DNA of 64,000 nt from Azospirillum endophyticum (GTDB lineage: Bacteria > Pseudomonadota > Alphaproteobacteria > Azospirillales > Azospirillaceae): positions 62,001 through 126,000 of the forward strand of contig NZ_JAENHM010000057.1 of NCBI RefSeq assembly GCF_016595245.1, read 5' to 3'. The notes beneath the pieces are model-generated. The model ran no database searches, was not told the origin of the DNA, and saw nothing but the letters and a program-made list of their open reading frames with translations. Positions 1 to 8,489 of the stretch are shown piece after piece. The position numbers were made by a program, and so were the translations under genes. Every line of letters begins with the position of its first letter. Positions within the stretch are counted from its first letter, which is position 1.

Positions 1-1064
1 TACGCGGCAAGATCCTGAACGTGGAGCGGGCGCGGCTCGACAAGATGCTCGGCTCGGCGGAGATCGGCACGCTGATCGCGGCGCTGGGCACCGGCATCAG
101 CGACGAGTTCAACGCCGACAAGGCGCGCTACCACAAGATCATCATCATGACCGACGCGGACGTGGACGGCAGCCACATCCGCACCCTGCTGCTGACCTTC
201 TTCTTCCGGCAGATGCCCGACCTGATCGAGCGTGGCTATCTCTACATCGCCCAGCCGCCGCTCTACCGCATCAAGCGCGGCAACGCCAAGGAGCGGTACC
301 TGAAGGACGACCGGGCGCTGGAAGAATATCTGGTCGAGGCGGCGCTGGGCGACCTGTCGGTCCGGCTGTCGGACGGCACGCTGCTGATCGGCGAGCAGCT
401 GGCCGGTCTGGTCGAGCAGGCCCGCACCGCGCGGCCGGCGATCGACACGCTGTCGCGCAAGGTCGGCAACGCCATGGTGGTGGAGCAGGCGGCGGTGGCC
501 GGCACCCTGTCCGCCACGCTGGCCGACGACAAGGCGGCGGCGGAGGCTGCGGCCAAGGCGGTGGCGGAGCGGATGAACGCGCTGGACGCCGACGGCGGCT
601 GGCGCGGCGAAGCCCTGCCCCAGGGTGGCTATGCCGTGATCCGCGCCCGGCGCGGCGTCACCCACCGCCACCTGTTCGACACCGACTTGCTGAAGAGCGG
701 CGAGGCTCGCCGCCTGGACGGCTTGGCCGCCGACCTGAAGCGGGTGTTCGGCACCGCCGGCCAAGCCTTCGAGAAGCAGAAGGAAAGCCGCGCCCTGACC
801 GGCCCCGTCGCCCTGTTCGACACGGTGATGGAGTTGGGCCGCCGCGGCGTCACCATCCAGCGCTACAAGGGCCTGGGCGAGATGAATCCGGACCAGCTGT
901 GGGAAACCACGCTGGACCCGACCAAGCGCTCGCTGCTGCAGGTCCGCGTCAGCCACGCCGATCAGGCGGAGGAGGTCTTCTCCACCCTGATGGGCGACGT
1001 CGTCGAACCGCGCCGCGAGTTCATCCAGGACAACGCGTTGAAGGTGTCGAACCTGGACGTGTGA
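1..1064 (+). CDS. gyrB: DNA gyrase subunit B, C-terminal part (5' end outside window)
   Basis: This is the ATPase subunit of the type II topoisomerase that supercoils DNA. The frame is already open at the first complete codon of the window, where it reads RGKILNVERARLDKML, a typical mid-GyrB sequence, so the gene starts upstream. The Toprim motif IMTDADVDGSHIRTLLL supplies the metal-binding acidic residues. It is followed by YLYIAQPPLYRI. The closing QRYKGLGEMNPDQLWETTLDP block is the GyrB C-terminal tail. About 170 residues lie between Toprim and tail, like the insert found in proteobacterial GyrB and absent from the shorter ParE. A strong hairpin lies about 120 bases downstream. Confidence 0.97.
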   Translation, partial: RGKILNVERARLDKMLGSAEIGTLIAALGTGISDEFNADKARYHKIIIMTDADVDGSHIRTLLLTFFFRQMPDLIERGYLYIAQPPLYRIKRGNAKERYLKDDRALEEYLVEAALGDLSVRLSDGTLLIGEQLAGLVEQARTARPAIDTLSRKVGNAMVVEQAAVAGTLSATLADDKAAAEAAAKAVAERMNALDADGGWRGEALPQGGYAVIRARRGVTHRHLFDTDLLKSGEARRLDGLAADLKRVFGTAGQAFEKQKESRALTGPVALFDTVMELGRRGVTIQRYKGLGEMNPDQLWETTLDPTKRSLLQVRVSHADQAEEVFSTLMGDVVEPRREFIQDNALKVSNLDV

Positions 1065-1183
1065 TGCCGGCGGTGTGGTCGGTTAAGCAAAGGATGAGAA
1101 ACCGAATCCTGAGTTTGAGACACTTTTAACCGCACTATCGTCAGAGACGGCGGGAGCCATCTCCGGAACCGGAGAGCGAGCAA

Positions 1184-1219
1184 AGAGGGCGGGGCCATAA
1201 AGGCTCCGCCCTTTCTGTT
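1184..1219 (+). terminator. Rho-independent terminator after gyrB
   Basis: The stem AGGGCGGGGCC pairs with GGCTCCGCCCT around a five-base loop and is followed by TTTCTGTTT. An almost identical hairpin closes the mosB-mosA operon at 28351. Confidence 0.8.
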
Positions 1220-1305
1220 TGTGTTGCGGGTGGACTGGAGCGGCCGCGCTCCAAGTCGCTGATGGGGGACAGACCCCCTTGGCGACACGACCCAATTCAC
1301 TGGCG

Positions 1306-1947
1306 TCAGCTTTCGAATGGCGCCCCGAGCAGAAGGTCGCACACATTCGGGATTTCAAGGCCAGGAACCAGGCGCCGGCCGATATCGGCCAGCCCTGTGC
1401 CGATGGCGGTGTGCGGCTTTTTCCTCGCGACCTCGGCGAGTGCCTCGGTGAACGCCTTCTTGAAGCCGAGACGCGGGTAGAGTGCGAGCGTATCGTCGAT
1501 CAACTGTGGGGAAATCTCGTCCAGTCGAAGGCCCATGACATCCACATGGGCACCGAAATGGACCAGCGCCACTTCGGGCTCCCGACGATCGGCGATGTCG
1601 GCGGCCGAATGCAGCGCGATCGCATCCCAGACCAAGTCGATTTTTCCCTCCGGATAATCATGGTCATACAGGAACCTGCTTGCCGCGTCGGCCCCATCGA
1701 CTTCGAAGCGCTTGTCCGCAGCGTAGTCATGCGAAAGGCCCAGATCATGGAGCAACGACGCGAGGTAAACCAGCTCGCGATCATATTTCAGCGCGCGCTT
1801 CCTGCCGAGGAATTCCGCGAACCACCACGTTCGGTGGAGGTGATTGACGAACGTCGTGCTGTGCGCCTGCTCTACAAGCGCGGCGGCTTTGCGGGCGAGT
1901 CCTGAGTCCGGCGCAACGATGCCACCAATGCTGATCGGAGTGTTCAT
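1306..1947 (-). CDS. HD-domain protein, putative metal-dependent hydrolase (paralogue 1)
   Basis: This is a 213-residue soluble protein with an HD phosphohydrolase-type fold. The motif LLHDLGLSHD around residues 65-73 holds the His-Asp pair, and conserved histidines lie upstream (NHLHRTWWF) and downstream (IALHS). The family includes cyanamide hydratase-like and nucleotide-hydrolysing enzymes, so the substrate is open. A GAGGACGTCCC stretch before the ATG sets the start. It resembles the gene at 5979-6602 over its whole length, including APDS near the N terminus and YPRL.F..AF near the C terminus, so the two are paralogues about 4 kb apart on the same strand. Confidence 0.8.
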   Translation of the reverse strand: MNTPISIGGIVAPDSGLARKAAALVEQAHSTTFVNHLHRTWWFAEFLGRKRALKYDRELVYLASLLHDLGLSHDYAADKRFEVDGADAASRFLYDHDYPEGKIDLVWDAIALHSAADIADRREPEVALVHFGAHVDVMGLRLDEISPQLIDDTLALYPRLGFKKAFTEALAEVARKKPHTAIGTGLADIGRRLVPGLEIPNVCDLLLGAPFES

Positions 1948-2190
1948 GGGACGTCCTCAAAGATCTGGTGCGGGCTTAACCGTTTCCTGCCGGAAAGGTG
2001 GATTTTCGATCCCTTGGCAGCAATGACAAACGTCCCTCGATTTCTGACTCTGGATTTTTCCTTTATTCGAGTTCACGCCGATTCCGGCTGAGGCCATTCG
2101 CTGAAGGGTGCATGGCGCGGCAGCGCAGCCGGCCTCCCTCCCGACAGAACCAGGGGCTCGCGTCCGGGAGAGCTTCCGATCGACTTCAAC

Positions 2191-3189
2191 TCACGCCGAC
2201 AGGCGCCCGAATCGATTGCGATAGTCCTGAGGGGACACGCCATACGCCTTTACGAAGGCACGGCGCATGCGCTCGTCATCGCCAAATCCCGTTCGGCGGG
2301 CGACAACCTGGATGGGATCATACGCCGATTCCAAGAGTCGCCTGGCCGCTTCGATGCGGAGCTTCTCCACGGCTCGCGCGGGGCTTTCGCCGGTCTCGCG
2401 AAGATAGACGCGGGCGAAGTTGCGTGGACTCATTCGGGCCACCTCGGCAAGCGTCGGGACGGAGAGGTCCGCGTCGAGGTTGGTGCGGATCCAGTCGTGA
2501 AGGTCGTCGAAGCGACCGCGTGCGTCGCGCATCTGCCGGCGAAGCTCGATGCTGAATTGTGACTGACCACCTGGGCGCTTGAGAAACAGGACCATGGCGC
2601 GGGCGACCGTGAGGGCGGCCAGATGGCCCAGATCGTCCTCGATCATCGCCAGAGCCATATCGATGCCGGCGGAGACCCCGGCCGACGTCCAGATGTGGCC
2701 GGAGGTGACGAAAATCGCGTCCGGCTTGAGATGTACGGCCGGATACCGCCGTTCGAACGAGGCGCAGGCGGCCCAATGGGTCGTCGCGTCCCGATGGTCC
2801 AGCACCCCGAGCTGGGCCAGGATGAATGCCCCGGTGCAGATCGAGCCCAACCGGCGGGGACGATCGAGATAATCCGCCAGCCCGGCACGGACCGACGCCG
2901 TCATGTCCGGCGCCATGAGAAGGTCCCCGCCTGCCACGAGCAGCGTGTCGACCGCATCGGCCACCGTCCCATCCAGGCGAGCGGTCTCCAGTTTGACACC
3001 CGTGTCCGTAACCACGGGGCCTCCGGATGCCGACGCCAGAATGACCTGATAGGCCGGGCCGCCGCCCTCGAACGATGCTTCGCTGAAGGCCTGCAGAGGG
3101 CCGGATATATCCAGCAGCTTGGCGCCGTCATACGCGACGATGACGACTTTGCGGGGTCTTGGCCCATCGGTTCCGGCGGTTTCCTGCAT
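2191..3189 (-). CDS. GlxA-family transcriptional regulator (DJ-1/PfpI plus AraC HTH)
   Basis: The N-terminal 190 residues form a DJ-1/PfpI (glutamine amidotransferase-like) domain, recognisable from VVIVAYDGAKLLDISGPLQAF and the nucleophile-elbow-like SICTGAFILAQLG. The last 100 residues are an AraC/XylS double helix-turn-helix (ARMSPRNFARVYLRETGESP, then VARRTGFGDDERMRRAF). Such regulators act as cytoplasmic activators in which the DJ-1 part probably senses a small molecule. I chose the internal ATG because GAGGAGCC precedes it, and the 26 residues before it look non-coding. The protein is then 332 residues, normal for the family. It lies 85 bases downstream of the DUF2182 gene on the same strand. 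Confidence 0.88.
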   Translation of the reverse strand: MQETAGTDGPRPRKVVIVAYDGAKLLDISGPLQAFSEASFEGGGPAYQVILASASGGPVVTDTGVKLETARLDGTVADAVDTLLVAGGDLLMAPDMTASVRAGLADYLDRPRRLGSICTGAFILAQLGVLDHRDATTHWAACASFERRYPAVHLKPDAIFVTSGHIWTSAGVSAGIDMALAMIEDDLGHLAALTVARAMVLFLKRPGGQSQFSIELRRQMRDARGRFDDLHDWIRTNLDADLSVPTLAEVARMSPRNFARVYLRETGESPARAVEKLRIEAARRLLESAYDPIQVVARRTGFGDDERMRRAFVKAYGVSPQDYRNRFGRLSA

Positions 3190-3274
3190 GGCTCCTCGTT
3201 CTGTGTCCAGAAAACGCTGCAGCGTCCACTTCACCCTTCGCTCGCCGGCTCCGCTCCCCCATGTCATTGCTTGG

Positions 3275-4114
3275 TCAGAATCCTTTGCAGATGCTGCCGA
3301 ATATCAGGGGGTCCTTGAGAAGGGGCGCCGTCGTGGGGGAGAGGGCGATCCAGATCCCCATGACCCAGAGAAAACCGGCGATCAGGGGCGTCAGCTTCCG
3401 GCCGTGCAGAAGGATCTTTTCGGCAAACATGAACACTGTCAGCAGTGCCATCCAGGTCAGGCTCATGGCTCCGACGGCGAACATCACCGCCATCAGCGCC
3501 CAGCAGCAACCGACACAGACCAGCCCATGCCGGAACCCCATCCCGACCGCCCCGGCGTCGCCCTCCCGCCAATGGCGCGCGAAAAAGGAAAGGGGCGAGC
3601 GGCAGCCTTTCAGGCAGGCGTGCTTCAAGGGGGAAACCTGATAGAGCCCCGCACCGATCAGGACTGCGCCAGCCAGATACGGCCCATCGCGGTACCATGC
3701 CGTCATCTCCAGGTTGAGCGCGCGAACGGCCGAGTCCAGGAGATAAGCCACCAGCCCGTAGCCAACCCAGGCAAAGAAGTAACCGGCGATGAATGACCGC
3801 ACCCTGCGCCGACGTTCGACGGCGGGCCTGCCGCGCCCTTTGAGCAGCAGACCGAATGCTCCGACATAGGTGAGTTCGGATGGCAGCATCATCGCGGTCA
3901 GCATGACGATCCAACCGGCGAGAAACACCGGCAGTTCATGCAACGGTGTTCCCGGCCCCTGGTCCATCCCGCCCATCAGGACCAGCATGGCCAACCAGGC
4001 GGTAGCGCCGAGGGCCACCACGATCATCGTCCAGCCGGAGGTCGGCGAGCCACGCCCGAGCGCGGCGACCGCCGATCGGGAAACGGCCCGGGAAACAGCC
4101 AAGGTGCCCCTCAT
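3275..4114 (-). CDS. DUF2182 integral membrane protein
   Basis: This 279-residue protein has several hydrophobic segments, for example TMIVVALGATAWLAMLVLM and the stretch around GWIVMLTAMMLPS. It belongs to the DUF2182 family, described as predicted metal-binding membrane proteins. Cysteines cluster in LKHACLKGC and LVCVGCCW, and the MLTAMMLPSE block is typical of the family. Its start codon overlaps the stop of the DUF1326 gene by four bases (ATGA), so the two are translationally coupled. These two families are often adjacent in other genomes. No biochemical function is established. Confidence 0.85.
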   Translation of the reverse strand: MRGTLAVSRAVSRSAVAALGRGSPTSGWTMIVVALGATAWLAMLVLMGGMDQGPGTPLHELPVFLAGWIVMLTAMMLPSELTYVGAFGLLLKGRGRPAVERRRRVRSFIAGYFFAWVGYGLVAYLLDSAVRALNLEMTAWYRDGPYLAGAVLIGAGLYQVSPLKHACLKGCRSPLSFFARHWREGDAGAVGMGFRHGLVCVGCCWALMAVMFAVGAMSLTWMALLTVFMFAEKILLHGRKLTPLIAGFLWVMGIWIALSPTTAPLLKDPLIFGSICKGF

Positions 4115-4773
4115 GGTCGGTCAGGTCCATGCCAGTCGAACGGGATGTGCTTGCTGGCTTGGCCGGCCGGGATGTTTGCCTCGAAGCCGAACGCCGCCCA
4201 GCGACCGCCCTGTCCCTTGCCCCAGGTCACCGGGGCTTCGGTGGGACCGACTTCGCTGCCGGGCGGGTTGAAACTCTGGAGGAGTTTCGTCGGATCGGAG
4301 GTCGGGCCGCTCATGGGGGCGCCACCGGCCTCGACCCGGTCGTCGACCGTGACGCTCCAGCGTTCGAGCTTGTCGCCGACCTCGACCTTGATGTCGGCGA
4401 ACTCAATGCCGGTCACCCCTTTCACATGGGCCGGCACGAACTGCGACATCCAACTGCCGGCTTGCCCGGTAAAGATCTTCACCAGTGCCTCCCGCTGGCG
4501 TTCATCGGCCGCGGCGTCGAAGAAGAAGCCGCAATCGATCTTGGTGTCGGCCCAGAGATTGCCGTCGAACCCGGACAACAGGACGACGTTCAGGCCGGCA
4601 AGCGGCGTATCGCCGTAACGGCCCTCGGTGATCCGGTAAGCCCAGAGCACTTCGCAATGATTCCCGGTCGGGGCCTGGGCGAAGGTGCAAGGGCAGGGAG
4701 AATTGCAGGTGCACACATCGAACCAGTCGCCCTTGACGTGCCATTCGGGGATCGGGTCCACTCTGTCGCTCAT
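4111..4773 (-). CDS. DUF1326 domain protein
   Basis: This is a 220-residue soluble protein of the DUF1326 family. The diagnostic N-terminal cysteine cluster reads DVCTCNSPCPCTFAQ, about 20 residues from the start. It suggests metal binding or redox activity, but no reaction is known. The start follows GGGAGGACGTCG, a clear ribosome-binding site; a longer upstream frame has no such support and looks non-coding. It is the first gene of a coupled pair with the DUF2182 membrane protein. Confidence 0.85.
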   Translation of the reverse strand: MSDRVDPIPEWHVKGDWFDVCTCNSPCPCTFAQAPTGNHCEVLWAYRITEGRYGDTPLAGLNVVLLSGFDGNLWADTKIDCGFFFDAAADERQREALVKIFTGQAGSWMSQFVPAHVKGVTGIEFADIKVEVGDKLERWSVTVDDRVEAGGAPMSGPTSDPTKLLQSFNPPGSEVGPTEAPVTWGKGQGGRWAAFGFEANIPAGQASKHIPFDWHGPDRP

Positions 4774-4982
4774 CGACGTCCTCCCATGGTTTTCGCGCCG
4801 AGGCGGGCGCCTGCGCCCTTTCGACTGTTGTCCCTGCTTCCTATGCCGAGCGCCGGTCGTGCCGGAGATCATCGTTCCCCGATGCAGTCCGGGTCCGTGT
4901 GGACAGGGGGAAGCTTCGGCCGGCCGGCGCCTGAAACGGGGCACCGTGCGCCGCAACGCATGAGCGCACGCATGCCTGTGCC

Positions 4983-5579
4983 CTATGCAGGAATGTCCTT
5001 TACCACCTCGGTCAATTTCCCGGAATTGATCTCGTAGAAAAAGCCGTAGAGCTTGATGTTCTTTGGAACCGCCGGGCTGGCGCGAAGCAGTGCCACGTCA
5101 TGCCTGATCGACTCCTCGAAATGCGTGATCGCGAGGCTGTCGTGATCGAACATCGCCGCGATATCGGCATGATGGTGATCGTGGAAGTCGCCGATGAGCG
5201 TGTCGGGCGCGAAGGCGGTCGCGCCGCAGAAGGAATGATGAACCACGACGACTTTCTGCACCTGGAACAGATAGTCCATGGTAGTGACCGACTGCAGGGC
5301 CGAAAGCGCCCGTCCGCCGGCGTTCGACACGGCGAACAGCGTTCGCGTGTGGCCGACCCGATATCCGTCTTCGTTGAGAATGTTCTCTCCGGGATAGACT
5401 TCATCCTCGAAATAATCAGCGACAGCCTTCGGGATTTCCGATGCCCGAGGGTCGAAACAGTGAACCACGATCGTCTTCATCGGGATAAAGTGACCAAATC
5501 CCTGGAAGTTGGATCGTTCGAACCAGGCAGGATCGAACCACTGCTGGGTCCTGAATTCGAATTCGCTGTATTTGGTCAT
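4983..5579 (-). CDS. Beta-carbonic-anhydrase-like protein
   Basis: The protein has 198 residues. It carries CFDPRASEIP, equivalent to the Cys-x-Asp-x-Arg zinc and active-site motif of beta-carbonic anhydrases. It also carries VVHHSFCGATAF, which supplies the second zinc pair (His-x2-Cys). All expected metal ligands and the Asp/Arg dyad are therefore present, so CO2 hydration is possible. The flanking sequence is unlike the common Cab/Can enzymes, so the substrate remains an inference. AGAGGAGTGGCAGAA precedes the ATG. The start overlaps the end of a possible 40-codon frame by four bases. Confidence 0.72.
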   Translation of the reverse strand: MTKYSEFEFRTQQWFDPAWFERSNFQGFGHFIPMKTIVVHCFDPRASEIPKAVADYFEDEVYPGENILNEDGYRVGHTRTLFAVSNAGGRALSALQSVTTMDYLFQVQKVVVVHHSFCGATAFAPDTLIGDFHDHHHADIAAMFDHDSLAITHFEESIRHDVALLRASPAVPKNIKLYGFFYEINSGKLTEVVKDIPA

Positions 5580-5698
5580 TTCTGCCACTCCTCTGGTCGG
5601 TAACTTACCCACTGAAGCGTAAGAGAGCCGTGATCGGCCCCAAACATAGGACGATCGAAGGTTGTCCCAAATGACATCGGCCCCTCGATTTCTGCCAT
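5576..5698 (-). CDS. Possible small ORF coupled to the carbonic-anhydrase-like gene
   Basis: This 40-codon frame starts MAEIEGPMSFG and ends in an ATGA overlap with the next gene. A weak AAAGAGA lies just before its ATG. The four-base overlap is the only positive evidence. I recognise no family, and it may simply be leader sequence. Confidence 0.3.
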   Translation of the reverse strand: MAEIEGPMSFGTTFDRPMFGADHGSLTLQWVSYRPEEWQK

Positions 5699-5978
5699 AG
5701 TCTCTTTGCCTGACGTCGCGAGGGGGGCCGCTCGGGACGTGACCGGCACGGTGCGACGCCCGCGCGGGCGGTCAAATCCGCACCGCACGACGGAGGGGCT
5801 CAAGCGCTCGAACGCCGGGGCTATCGGCTGCCGACACGCCTGTCGCGTGAGCCGAACAGCTCCCCGAGACGGACGGATCGTGGTGCCGGGGAATCACCCG
5901 CAAACGAACGCCAAAGGATCAGGGTCGGTGGTCTTTGCACAGGTGGTGCGCATGCCATGCGGAAAGCCGGAAGCGCCC

Positions 5979-6602
5979 CTATTCGTCGAAGGGCGCCCAG
6001 TCCAAGACAACCGGCGCATCCACGATGGTCAGCGGCGATCTGTTATGCGCAATGCGGGAGCAGATGTGGAACCAATGCGGGTATGGCTGCTTGCAATCGA
6101 CTTCGTGGTTGAGCATTTCGTTGAAGGCGAATTTGAAATTCAGTCTCGGATAACGCCGGAGCACTTCGGCGACATCGGCGGGGTCGAGCCGTGCACCCTG
6201 CACCCCGGAGACATCGTAGGCGAGGCCGAGCTGCATCAGGCGGCTGGTATCGCCCCTGAATTGGTTCAGGTCCCAGGTGTGCAGCGCGATGTTGTCCCAA
6301 ACACTCTGAGCACGATCCTCCGACACGCCCCGGTCCACGAGGAAGGTTCGAGCCGCCCCCGCGCCTTCAATCTCGAAGCGGTGCGGGCCGCAAGCATGGT
6401 CGGTAAGACCAAGATCGTGAAGCACGGCGGACAGGAACATCAGTTCGCTGTCGACCTTCCTGCCTTCCTGCTGCGCGAAGAGTTCGCCAAACCAGTAGCA
6501 GCGCATGACGTGGTTGAACAGCGTGTCATTGGATACTGAGCGTGCCAGTTCTTCCGCTTGGCGGACGATGCTGGAGTCTGGAGCCTTGATGTCTGCAATC
6601 AT
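5979..6602 (-). CDS. HD-domain protein, putative metal-dependent hydrolase (paralogue 2)
   Basis: This is a 207-residue homologue of the protein at 1306-1947. The HD motif reads VLHDLGLTDHA near residues 60-70, with FNHVMRCYWFGE before it and NIALHTWDL after it. The spacing of the likely metal ligands matches the first copy. GAGGCATTCTG precedes the ATG. The two copies have clearly diverged, so the duplication is old, or they were acquired separately. The substrate is unknown; relatives include cyanamide hydratase-like proteins. Confidence 0.8.
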   Translation of the reverse strand: MIADIKAPDSSIVRQAEELARSVSNDTLFNHVMRCYWFGELFAQQEGRKVDSELMFLSAVLHDLGLTDHACGPHRFEIEGAGAARTFLVDRGVSEDRAQSVWDNIALHTWDLNQFRGDTSRLMQLGLAYDVSGVQGARLDPADVAEVLRRYPRLNFKFAFNEMLNHEVDCKQPYPHWFHICSRIAHNRSPLTIVDAPVVLDWAPFDE

Positions 6603-6811
6603 CAGAATGCCTCACAAGAGATGTCCATCCGATCTGTTCTCACCGAGGCTATGCGGCGCCTGCCAATCGCAGGAAATGACGATCAGCCCTCTTATCCGGC
6701 CAAGTTCATGACGAGGGCCGAGTCCATGATCCTGCGGCCTGAAAACCTGGCGGGTCTTATCCAGAGACGTGTGCGAGGGCTGCGCAGCCGACAGATCGTC
6801 GTATCAACCGG

Positions 6812-7010
6812 ATCATAGAGCCGCGGCTGGATGGGGTATGGTTGGCAACGACCCTGGTTGGGATGATTCGACCGTTTGCGGCTGGAAATTTTACCAAGCC
6901 TTATGTTAGCTGGGCTTGTGAAAGCCTCTTGGCGCGGAATCGTGAAAATCGAGAGGGGACGGATCGAGCGAGGTTTCCCGTACTTGCCGACCGGGTCCCC
7001 TCGCGGTCGA
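6812..7010 (+). pseudogene. Decayed copy of the upstream region and 5' end of the AraC gene at 9.7-9.9 kb
   Basis: This stretch aligns by eye with about 9720-9915. Both contain GGATCATAGA.CCG followed by GGGGTATGGT, and both end in a segment translating to VLADR(V/I). Translated, PVLADRVPS and the preceding CESLLARNRENREGT parallel LVLADRIAS and CERSLSGTLLGDREA of the AraC gene. The similarity stops just before the end of the marR gene, so only a truncated fragment remains. The match is partial and made without an aligner. Confidence 0.4.
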
Positions 7011-7036
7011 TGGGAAGCGTGGGGTGGTTCAGTCCG

Positions 7037-7498
7037 TCATCCGTGGGGGGCGCCATCCACGATACCGTCGGTTCTGAGTTCCGCCAGACCCTTACGGATT
7101 GCGCCGACTTGTTCCGCACCATTCAGCTCTTCGAACTTCCGCTGTGCCTCCCGCCAAAGTGGAGCGGCCCGGTCGTGCAATTGGTGTCCCGCTTCCGTAA
7201 GCCTGATCAGGCGGGTCCGTCCATCGCTGGATGACTTTTCGATGGTCACCAGCCCATCCTGTTCGAGGAAGCCCACCATCTTGCCCATTGCGGTTCGCTC
7301 GATATCCAGCCGCTCGGCGAGCGCATTGATCGCGGCGCATTCCACCTCGGCCAAGGCTGCCAGGGTCAGGAACTGGGTGATGCGCAGGCCCGTCGGCTCG
7401 AGATGCGCGTCGTAAAAGCGAGAGACCTGCCGGGCTGCCTTCCTCATGGTAAAGCAGTTGCATTGATCGACTCCGAGGGATTTGGTGACCGGCTGCAT
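7037..7498 (-). CDS. MarR-family transcriptional regulator
   Basis: This 153-residue winged-helix repressor has the family pattern. The N-terminal dimerisation helix reads CNCFTMRKAARQVSRFYD. The recognition part is INALAERLDIERTAMGKMVGFLEQDGLV, followed by the wing SSDGRTRLIRLTEAG. The cysteines near the N terminus could make it redox-responsive, but that is inference. AAAGGACGAGAC precedes the ATG. It lies downstream of an SDR gene (gap about 75 bases) and an NmrA-type gene on the same strand and may control them. Confidence 0.9.
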   Translation of the reverse strand: MQPVTKSLGVDQCNCFTMRKAARQVSRFYDAHLEPTGLRITQFLTLAALAEVECAAINALAERLDIERTAMGKMVGFLEQDGLVTIEKSSSDGRTRLIRLTEAGHQLHDRAAPLWREAQRKFEELNGAEQVGAIRKGLAELRTDGIVDGAPHG

Positions 7499-7572
7499 GT
7501 CTCGTCCTTTCGATCCTCGCCATCCGCGCGCCTCCGGTATCGGCGGAGTGCGCGGGTCGCCGCCCATGGCGG

Positions 7573-8289
7573 TCAGAAAAGCCCGGGAGGCGGTGCAATA
7601 TAGCCGGGGACTTCATCCGCCAGCGTGCTTTTCAGCAGGATCGTCCCCGTGTCCGCCATGATCTCGCTCTTGCCGGCCCCGAGGGCGTCATAGGTTTGGC
7701 GCGCCACGTCCTCGGGACCGGCTTTTGGCACGTCGATGCCATTGGTCAGATCGGTGTCCATGAATCCGACGTGCAGGCCAAGGACGTGAATGCCGCTGTC
7801 ACGCAGGTGGAAGCGAAGCTGGTTGGTGTAACTCCACACGGCTGCCTTCGATGCGGCGTAGGGGGTCAGATAGGGACGGGGCAGCCATACGATGTCGGAG
7901 AGCACATTGACGATGGCGGCGGATGGCTTGGCCGCCAAAACCGGTTCGAAGGCCCGGGTGACGCGGATCACGCCGTGGTAATTGGTGTCGAACATGTGTT
8001 TCGACTGCTCCTCGACGTCCACCGCCAACGGCCCGTCGATCAGTGCGGCGATCCCCGCATTGTTGATGAGCAAGGTCGTATCGGCGGCTATTTCAGCAGC
8101 CGCGGCGATCGTTGCCGGATCGGTGACGTCGATCCGGACGGGGACAAGGCCCGGTTCGTCGAAACCGCCGGTGTTGCGCATGCCCGCATAGATCTTCGTC
8201 GCTCCCCGACGGCGGGCTTCCCGCGCAAAGGCCAGGCCCAGGCCGCGGTTGGCGCCGGTGATGAAGACGGTGGCGTTCGCGACATCCAT
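7573..8289 (-). CDS. SDR-family oxidoreductase
   Basis: This 238-residue classical short-chain dehydrogenase carries the cofactor motif TGANRGLG near the N terminus. It has NNAGIAAL in the core and the catalytic YAASK. The reaction would be NAD(P)(H)-dependent interconversion of an alcohol and a carbonyl; the substrate cannot be told. AAAGGAGACTCGCG before the ATG fixes the start. It lies between an NmrA-family gene and marR, all on the minus strand, in a probable stress or detoxification cluster. Confidence 0.9.
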   Translation of the reverse strand: MDVANATVFITGANRGLGLAFAREARRRGATKIYAGMRNTGGFDEPGLVPVRIDVTDPATIAAAAEIAADTTLLINNAGIAALIDGPLAVDVEEQSKHMFDTNYHGVIRVTRAFEPVLAAKPSAAIVNVLSDIVWLPRPYLTPYAASKAAVWSYTNQLRFHLRDSGIHVLGLHVGFMDTDLTNGIDVPKAGPEDVARQTYDALGAGKSEIMADTGTILLKSTLADEVPGYIAPPPGLF

Positions 8290-8489
8290 CGCGAGTCTCC
8301 TTTTTTGAGGTTCAGACGGGGGGCCGTTCGCGTCAGCCGCCGGCCCATTTGCCCGATTCAAGGGGAAAGCTTCCGCGGTGACGGCCTTGATTGCGTTTCC
8401 CGCAGAGGATCAGGGAAGGACCGGGAGTCACCCAGGAACGGATGGGGGAGATGGCCGTTGTCCGACTCTCTGTCCGTTCGGACCGGTGG

